Positions 59,898 through 64,000 of a stretch of 64,000 bases of DNA are shown here, piece by piece. Source of the DNA: Dokdonella_A sp963834755 (GTDB taxonomy: Bacteria; Pseudomonadota; Gammaproteobacteria; Xanthomonadales; Rhodanobacteraceae); contig CAWICQ010000009.1 in the NCBI GenBank assembly GCA_963834755.1, positions 248,001-312,000 of the forward strand, in the 5' to 3' direction. The notes under the pieces were generated by a model that saw only the letters and a list, made by a program, of their open reading frames with translations, did not search any database and was not told the DNA's origin. Each line of letters opens with the position of its first letter. Positions within the stretch are counted from its first letter, which is position 1. A program made the position numbers and the translations under genes.

Positions 59898-61217
59898 TCA
59901 CAACTCCCGCAACGCCGTCGTCACCGGCAGCCGCGCCGCGCGCAGCGCGGGGAACAGTCCACCGATGAAGCCGATCGCGAGCGCCCATTTGAGCCCGCTC
60001 CAGACCAGCGCCGGCGAAACCTTGAACGCGAAAACGACCTGGCTGAAATTGCGCCCCAGCGTCGACACCGTGTAGTTGTTGAAAAGAATCCACGCGATCG
60101 CCGCGCCGAGCACGCCGCCGATCAGCGCGAGCAGCATCGTCTCGAGCAGCACGGAAACGACGACCGGAAGACCGCGAAAACCGATCGCGCGCATCGTCGC
60201 GATTTCGCGTGCACGGGTGGCCACCGCGGCATACATCGTGTTGAGCGCGCCGAAAATCGCGCCGATGCCCATGATCACTGCGATGGTCGTGCCGAGGATC
60301 TTGATCAGTCGGGTCAGACCTTCGGATTGTTCGCTGTAATAGGCACGCGTCGTCTTGACGTCGACCTTGAGCCGCGGATCGCTGGCCAGCGAGGCTTTGT
60401 ACGCATCGAACGCATCCGCGCCGGTCAGGCGGACGACGACCGAGGTGCGGCTGCTGCCGCGTCGATACGTCGAAGCGACGACATCGGCGTCGCCCCAGAG
60501 CTCGGAGTTGTGCGCGTCGCCCGAATCGAATGCGCCAACGATCGTCCATTCCTGGTTGTTGAGATTGAGCTTGGCGCCGATGTCCGCGCCGGCGAATTGC
60601 TCGCGTGCGCCTTTGCCGACAATGAGCTCGCGCAAGCCCGGGCCGAATTTGCGACCGCCGACGATTTTCACGTCCGGCAGCAGTTTCCACACTTCATCGC
60701 CGACGCCGCGGATCTCGACGTTCGCGTCTAGCCCGCTCGCTTTCTTCGGCAGCGACGCCACCACGACGAGCTCGGGCGATACGATCGCTTTGCCTTCGGC
60801 GTCCTTGAGCACGCCGGCGCCCTGCCCGATCAGCGCCGTCGTGTCGTGATCGAGCACGGAATTGAGCTCGGTCAGCGCGCCGGAGCGCAACACGATCGCC
60901 GCATCGTCCGAGCCGGTTTCCTTCATCGTCTGCTGGAATCCCTCGCCGAGCGCGAGCAGTGCGACGAGTACACCAACGACGCCGGCGATACCGACGACGA
61001 CCACCGACGAAGAACCAATGCGTTGCGGCAGCGTCGAGATGCCGACCCACGTCACCGACCATGCCTGGCGACCACGCCGCGTGAACGCCATCCATGCGAC
61101 GAGCGCCACCACGAGTGCGAGCAACAGCGGCCACGGCAGCATCATCAGCACGATGACGCCGACGATCGCGAGCAGGCCGAGGCCGAGGCCGGCCAGGAAT
61201 TTCTTCAGTCCGCGCAT
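59898..61217 (-). CDS. MacB/FtsX-type ABC permease with extra N-terminal helices
   Basis: Inner-membrane permease of 439 residues. Two extra N-terminal helices (about 6-48, FLAGLGLGLLAIVGVIVLMM) precede the standard MacB layout: helix, large periplasmic domain (about 90-310), then three helices (about 318-440) with ALNTMYAAVATRAREIATMRAIGF. That last part is the FtsX consensus, with the coupling region EIATMRAIGF. GAGGAG precedes the ATG at 61217. It lies 11 bp after the other permease and so pairs with it. The two permeases probably form a heterodimer. Confidence 0.92.
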   Translation of the reverse strand: MRGLKKFLAGLGLGLLAIVGVIVLMMLPWPLLLALVVALVAWMAFTRRGRQAWSVTWVGISTLPQRIGSSSVVVVGIAGVVGVLVALLALGEGFQQTMKETGSDDAAIVLRSGALTELNSVLDHDTTALIGQGAGVLKDAEGKAIVSPELVVVASLPKKASGLDANVEIRGVGDEVWKLLPDVKIVGGRKFGPGLRELIVGKGAREQFAGADIGAKLNLNNQEWTIVGAFDSGDAHNSELWGDADVVASTYRRGSSRTSVVVRLTGADAFDAYKASLASDPRLKVDVKTTRAYYSEQSEGLTRLIKILGTTIAVIMGIGAIFGALNTMYAAVATRAREIATMRAIGFRGLPVVVSVLLETMLLALIGGVLGAAIAWILFNNYTVSTLGRNFSQVVFAFKVSPALVWSGLKWALAIGFIGGLFPALRAARLPVTTALREL

Positions 61218-61228
61218 GCGAGTTCTCC

Positions 61229-62386
61229 TCAGCGTCCGGCCAGCGCATCGACGATGCGAAGGCGCATCCCGCGCAGCGCCGGCAGCGCGCCGACGACCAG
61301 TCCGATCACGATCATCAGCGCAATTCCGCGCAGCCATATTGATGCGCCGACAGGGCTCATCGGAATCGTGCTGCCGAGCGAAACACGCAGCGCGCCGACG
61401 ACTACCGCGGCAATCGCGAGGCCAATCAAGCCGCCAAGCACGATCAGCAGCACCGCTTCGGCGAGCACGAGCCCGAGCACGTTGGCGCTGGTGAAGCCGA
61501 GCGTCTTCAACACCGCGAGCTCGGGAATCCGCTCGCGCACCGCCTGCGCCATCGTGTTGCCGGTGAGCAGGACCAGCGTGAAGAACACCGCCGCCATGAT
61601 CGCGCCGACGATGAGGCCGATGTCGGCGAACTGGCTGACGAACGCGACATTGAACGCCTGCTCAGTCTGCGTTTTCGTTTCGTGATCCGAATTCGCCGAC
61701 AGCGCATCGACGCTCTTCGCCACCGCATCGCCCTGGTTGCGATCGGCGAGACGCTCGATGTACCAGCCGATGTTGCCGGTGCCGAACTGGCGCGCTTCGT
61801 CGAAATAATCCCAATTGAAGAACAGCACGTTTTCCTGGCTCTTCTGCTTCGGATCCTTGTAGATGCCGACGAGATCGAAAGCCCAGGTGTTGTTGCCGTC
61901 CTTCTGCGGAAAGATCGTCGCGTTGAGCGGAATCTTGTCGCCGATTTTCCAACCGAATTTTTTCGCCAGGTCTTCGCCGACCACGGCGCCGGTGCGCGTC
62001 GTATTGAAGGCCTGGCGCTGATCCGCCGGCAGCTCGAACTCAGGGAAAAGGTCGAAGAAGTTCGCACTGACCGCTTCGTTCGGGAAGAAATTCTTCGGAT
62101 CCTGATAGACGCCGCCGAACCAGTTCGCGTACGCGACGTCCTTGACGCCGGGTATCGCCTGGATGCGCGGCAGAAGACTCTTTGGCAACTGCATCGTGAA
62201 ACTGATTTTCGAAATAGTGACCAGTCGGTCGACGCCGGCAACGCTGTTGCCGGCCTCGGCGAACGCGCTGCGCACCGAGTCGAGCAAGCCGAACAAGAGG
62301 AACGCGGCCAATACCGACAGCAGCGTGAAGATCGTGCGCGTCTTGCGGCGGAACAGTGCGGCCCAGACCAGATGAAGGTATTTCAT
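61229..62386 (-). CDS. MacB/FtsX-type ABC permease
   Basis: Inner-membrane permease of 385 residues with the usual plan: helix 1 (about 17-38), MacB-PCD periplasmic domain (about 45-250) and three C-terminal helices (about 262-380) with AVRERIPELAVLKTLGFTSA as coupling helix. It forms an operon with the ATPase upstream (140-bp repeat-bearing gap) and the second permease downstream (11 bp). Together with the adaptor at 63560 it makes a tripartite-type exporter for an unknown substrate. Confidence 0.93.
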   Translation of the reverse strand: MKYLHLVWAALFRRKTRTIFTLLSVLAAFLLFGLLDSVRSAFAEAGNSVAGVDRLVTISKISFTMQLPKSLLPRIQAIPGVKDVAYANWFGGVYQDPKNFFPNEAVSANFFDLFPEFELPADQRQAFNTTRTGAVVGEDLAKKFGWKIGDKIPLNATIFPQKDGNNTWAFDLVGIYKDPKQKSQENVLFFNWDYFDEARQFGTGNIGWYIERLADRNQGDAVAKSVDALSANSDHETKTQTEQAFNVAFVSQFADIGLIVGAIMAAVFFTLVLLTGNTMAQAVRERIPELAVLKTLGFTSANVLGLVLAEAVLLIVLGGLIGLAIAAVVVGALRVSLGSTIPMSPVGASIWLRGIALMIVIGLVVGALPALRGMRLRIVDALAGR

Positions 62387-62410
62387 GGTGACCTCACAAT
62401 CGTTCTAAGT

Positions 62411-62511
62411 CCCTTCGCCCGCTCGCGGGAGAAGGTGCCCGTTGGGCGGATGAGGAAACGCAGAATGATGCGCCGTCTGTTCCTCACCCAGCCTCTCCCG
62501 CAAGCGGGAGA
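62411..62511. repeat. REP-like pair between ABC ATPase and permease genes
   Basis: Two palindromes of the CTCTCCCGC family, CCGCTCGCGGGAGAAGG (62418) and GCCTCTCCCGCAAGCGGGAG (62491), stand in inverted orientation with GCGGATGAGGA and CCTCACCCAG. They sit inside the exporter operon and may reduce expression of the permeases by stabilising or cutting the transcript. Confidence 0.75.
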
Positions 62512-62525
62512 CGGCTTGTGTCTTG

Positions 62526-63215
62526 CTAGACCGTTACCGATTGTTCGACAAGCGTGCCCTTGTCCAGATGCAACGTGTGTCGCGCGTGCTCGGCCGCCTT
62601 CGGATCGTGCGTGACCATGATGATGGTTTTGCCATGCTCGCGATTCAGCATTTGCAACAGGCCCAGCACGTCTTCGGCCGATTGCCGATCGAGATCACCC
62701 GTCGGCTCGTCGCAGACGAGAAGGTCGGGATCCGACACGATCGCGCGCGCGATCGCGACGCGCTGCTGCTGTCCGCCCGAAAGCTCGGTCGGCTTGTGCG
62801 ATGCGCGATCGGCAAGTCCGACCAGCTGCAGCGCGATGCCGGCGTTGCGCTTGCGCTCGGCGGCGGAAAGCTTGGTCAGCAATAGCGGCAGTTCGACGTT
62901 CTTCTGCGCCGACAACATCGGCAATAGGTTGTAGAACTGGAACACGAATCCGACGTGCGACGAGCGCCATTTCGCGAGCGCGCCTTCGCCGAGCGTGTCG
63001 ATGCGCTCGCCGCCGACCGTGATGCTGCCTTCGGTGGGCGAATCGAGCCCGCCGATCAGGTTCAGGAGCGTCGTCTTGCCCGAGCCCGAAGGGCCCATCA
63101 GTGCGAAGAAATCGCCTTTGGCGATGTCGAGGTCGATGTGATGCAGCACCTCGACCTTCTGCTTGCCGCGCTCGTAGACCTTGCTGACGTTGCGGATCTC
63201 AACCAGTGCGCTCAT
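62526..63215 (-). CDS. ABC transporter ATP-binding protein, LolD/MacB type
   Basis: Cytoplasmic ATPase of 229 residues. Walker A is GPSGSGKTT, the Q-loop is VFQFYNLLP, the signature is LSGGQQQRVAIARAI, Walker B is LLVCDEPTGDLD, and the switch His is in MVTHDPK. GGAGGAG precedes the ATG at 63215. It drives the two downstream permeases. Confidence 0.95.
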   Translation of the reverse strand: MSALVEIRNVSKVYERGKQKVEVLHHIDLDIAKGDFFALMGPSGSGKTTLLNLIGGLDSPTEGSITVGGERIDTLGEGALAKWRSSHVGFVFQFYNLLPMLSAQKNVELPLLLTKLSAAERKRNAGIALQLVGLADRASHKPTELSGGQQQRVAIARAIVSDPDLLVCDEPTGDLDRQSAEDVLGLLQMLNREHGKTIIMVTHDPKAAEHARHTLHLDKGTLVEQSVTV

Positions 63216-63287
63216 GCGACTCCTCCGATGAATGCTTTCAAATCGCTCGTTCCGCTTGCGGGTATGCACGTCTCCCGCTCGCGACTC

Positions 63288-63439
63288 TCACTTCTCCCAC
63301 CGCGGCTCTCACTTCTCCCGTTTGCGGGAGAAGTCGGCCCGAAGGGCCGGATGAGGGAGCGCCGGTTCGCCGTATCGAGAAACATGGAGCGTCCAACCAC
63401 ATTTCCCTCACCCTACCCTCTCACGCAAGCGGGAGAGGG
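63288..63439. repeat. REP-like repeat cluster between adaptor and ATPase genes
   Basis: Within the 344-bp gap the copies are CTTCTCCCGTTTGCGGGAGA with a GGCCCGAAGGGCC-GGATGAGGG tail (63312-63358) and CCCTCTCACGCAAGCGGGAG (63415). A degraded copy begins near 63288. No gene is supported here. Confidence 0.75.
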
Positions 63440-63559
63440 AAATTCCCTGGCCTGCCCTTTCCTCCGGTAGAGGGAAATTTCCTCCCTCTAGCCTCTTCTC
63501 GAGCGTGACAGAAAGCCCCTCGCGCACGTCACCCGCTCAGCGGGGGACGCGAAAGAAAT

Positions 63560-64000
63560 CTACTTCTTGATCGTGACGCGCGAACCGTCGCTCATGTCGG
63601 CGGGCACTTCGCGCACGACGCGCGTGCCGCCCGCGATGCCTTCGACAAGCCGCAGCTCGCCCATCGTTTGACCCGCCGTCACCGGGCGCAGCCGCGCCTT
63701 GTCGCCGTCGATCGAGAACACCGCGCTCTTGCCGTCGCGCTGCACGATGCTCGTCGCCGGCACCAGCACGCCTTTCAGCGGCGGCGCTGCCTGCGCGCCG
63801 GCCTTCGACACCTCTTCGAGGAACGATACGCGCACGCCCATGTCCGGAACGATGCGTGCGTCCTTCTGATCCATCGCGACGCGCACCTTCACGGTCGCCT
63901 TGCTGCGATCGGCGGTCGGAATGATCGCGATCACGTGCCCGGGAATCTTCCAGTCCGGATACGCATCGAGCACCGCTTCGACTTTTTGTTCGGCAATCAC
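63560..64000 (-). CDS. Periplasmic adaptor (HlyD/MFP family), C-terminal part
   Basis: Membrane-fusion protein cut by the window edge; the first 146 residues shown are internal (the leading codon is GTG, read here as Val). The beta-barrel (KVRVAMDQKDARIVPDMGVR) and membrane-proximal (VPATSIVQRDGKSAVFSIDG, RPVTAGQTMGELRLVEG) domains are present up to the stop at 63560. It is the adaptor of the exporter that follows on the same strand. Its N-terminal helix, lipoyl and hairpin domains lie outside the window. Confidence 0.92.
   Translation of the reverse strand: MIAEQKVEAVLDAYPDWKIPGHVIAIIPTADRSKATVKVRVAMDQKDARIVPDMGVRVSFLEEVSKAGAQAAPPLKGVLVPATSIVQRDGKSAVFSIDGDKARLRPVTAGQTMGELRLVEGIAGGTRVVREVPADMSDGSRVTIKK

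Overview
The window is a GC-rich chromosomal segment, most likely from a gammaproteobacterium of the Lysobacterales (Xanthomonadales), close to the Rhodanobacteraceae/Dokdonella-type lineages. This rests on a large TonB-dependent receptor, an S-adenosylhomocysteine (SAH) riboswitch before ahcY, YedA and POT-type transporters, secreted proteins carrying a FADGFD motif, and dense palindromic (REP-like) repeats between genes. No phage, plasmid, integrase or insertion-sequence gene was found. It reads as core and metabolic chromosome with a few accessory pieces.

Layout. 1-3.9 kb: a TonB-dependent receptor cut by the window edge and a predicted outer-membrane barrel, both on the minus strand. 4.2-7.1 kb: a GAF-GAF-GGDEF-EAL c-di-GMP enzyme. 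7.5-11.9 kb: a large secreted subtilase and mtgA. 11.9-14.3 kb: an arsenic resistance operon (arsR-arsI-arsC-acr3, minus strand) with an apparently leaderless start. 14.4-19.0 kb: a GtrB-like glycosyltransferase, a large secreted BNR-repeat protein split by a one-base frameshift, and a CBS-domain protein. 19.0-24.6 kb: a complete tyrosine/homogentisate degradation operon (hpd, hmgA, a methyltransferase, fahA, maiA) with a divergent MarR-type regulator. 24.8-31.5 kb: a POT peptide transporter, kynA and a 2-oxoacid dehydrogenase operon (E1alpha, E1beta, E2). Together with the tyrosine operon this is a peptide and amino-acid utilisation district. 31.6-35.4 kb: small enzymes, metK and a secreted hypothetical protein. 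35.5-39.2 kb: a large secreted protein followed by an 820-bp non-coding stretch with a 105-bp inverted repeat. 39.3-43.4 kb: SAH riboswitch-ahcY, metF and ilvE, so metK, ahcY and metF of the activated-methyl/one-carbon cycle lie within 9 kb.

43.4-51 kb: an OmpR-type two-component system, a hairpin-rich intergenic region that may encode a small RNA, a BlaI/M56 pair preceded by two tandem paralogous secreted proteins, a rimB-like/rimK pair and tRNA-Gly(CCC). 51.2-53.7 kb: a FecR/DUF6600 surface protein with a low-complexity tail. 53.7-57.5 kb: thiS-thiG-trmB and an SLC13 permease. 57.5-59.4 kb: a Rieske protein, a small membrane protein and YedA. 59.9-64 kb: a MacAB-like ABC export system (adaptor, ATPase and two permeases), cut by the window edge.

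The signals most worth following are the FADGFD tag shared by three secreted proteins, the BlaI/M56/secreted-pair locus with a shared Cys-GS-Cys motif, the hairpin array and sRNA candidate at 45.55-45.78 kb, the long inverted-repeat element at 38.5-39.1 kb, and a REP repeat that has become coding sequence inside the E2 linker. All functional calls are from sequence reading alone; no database search was run.
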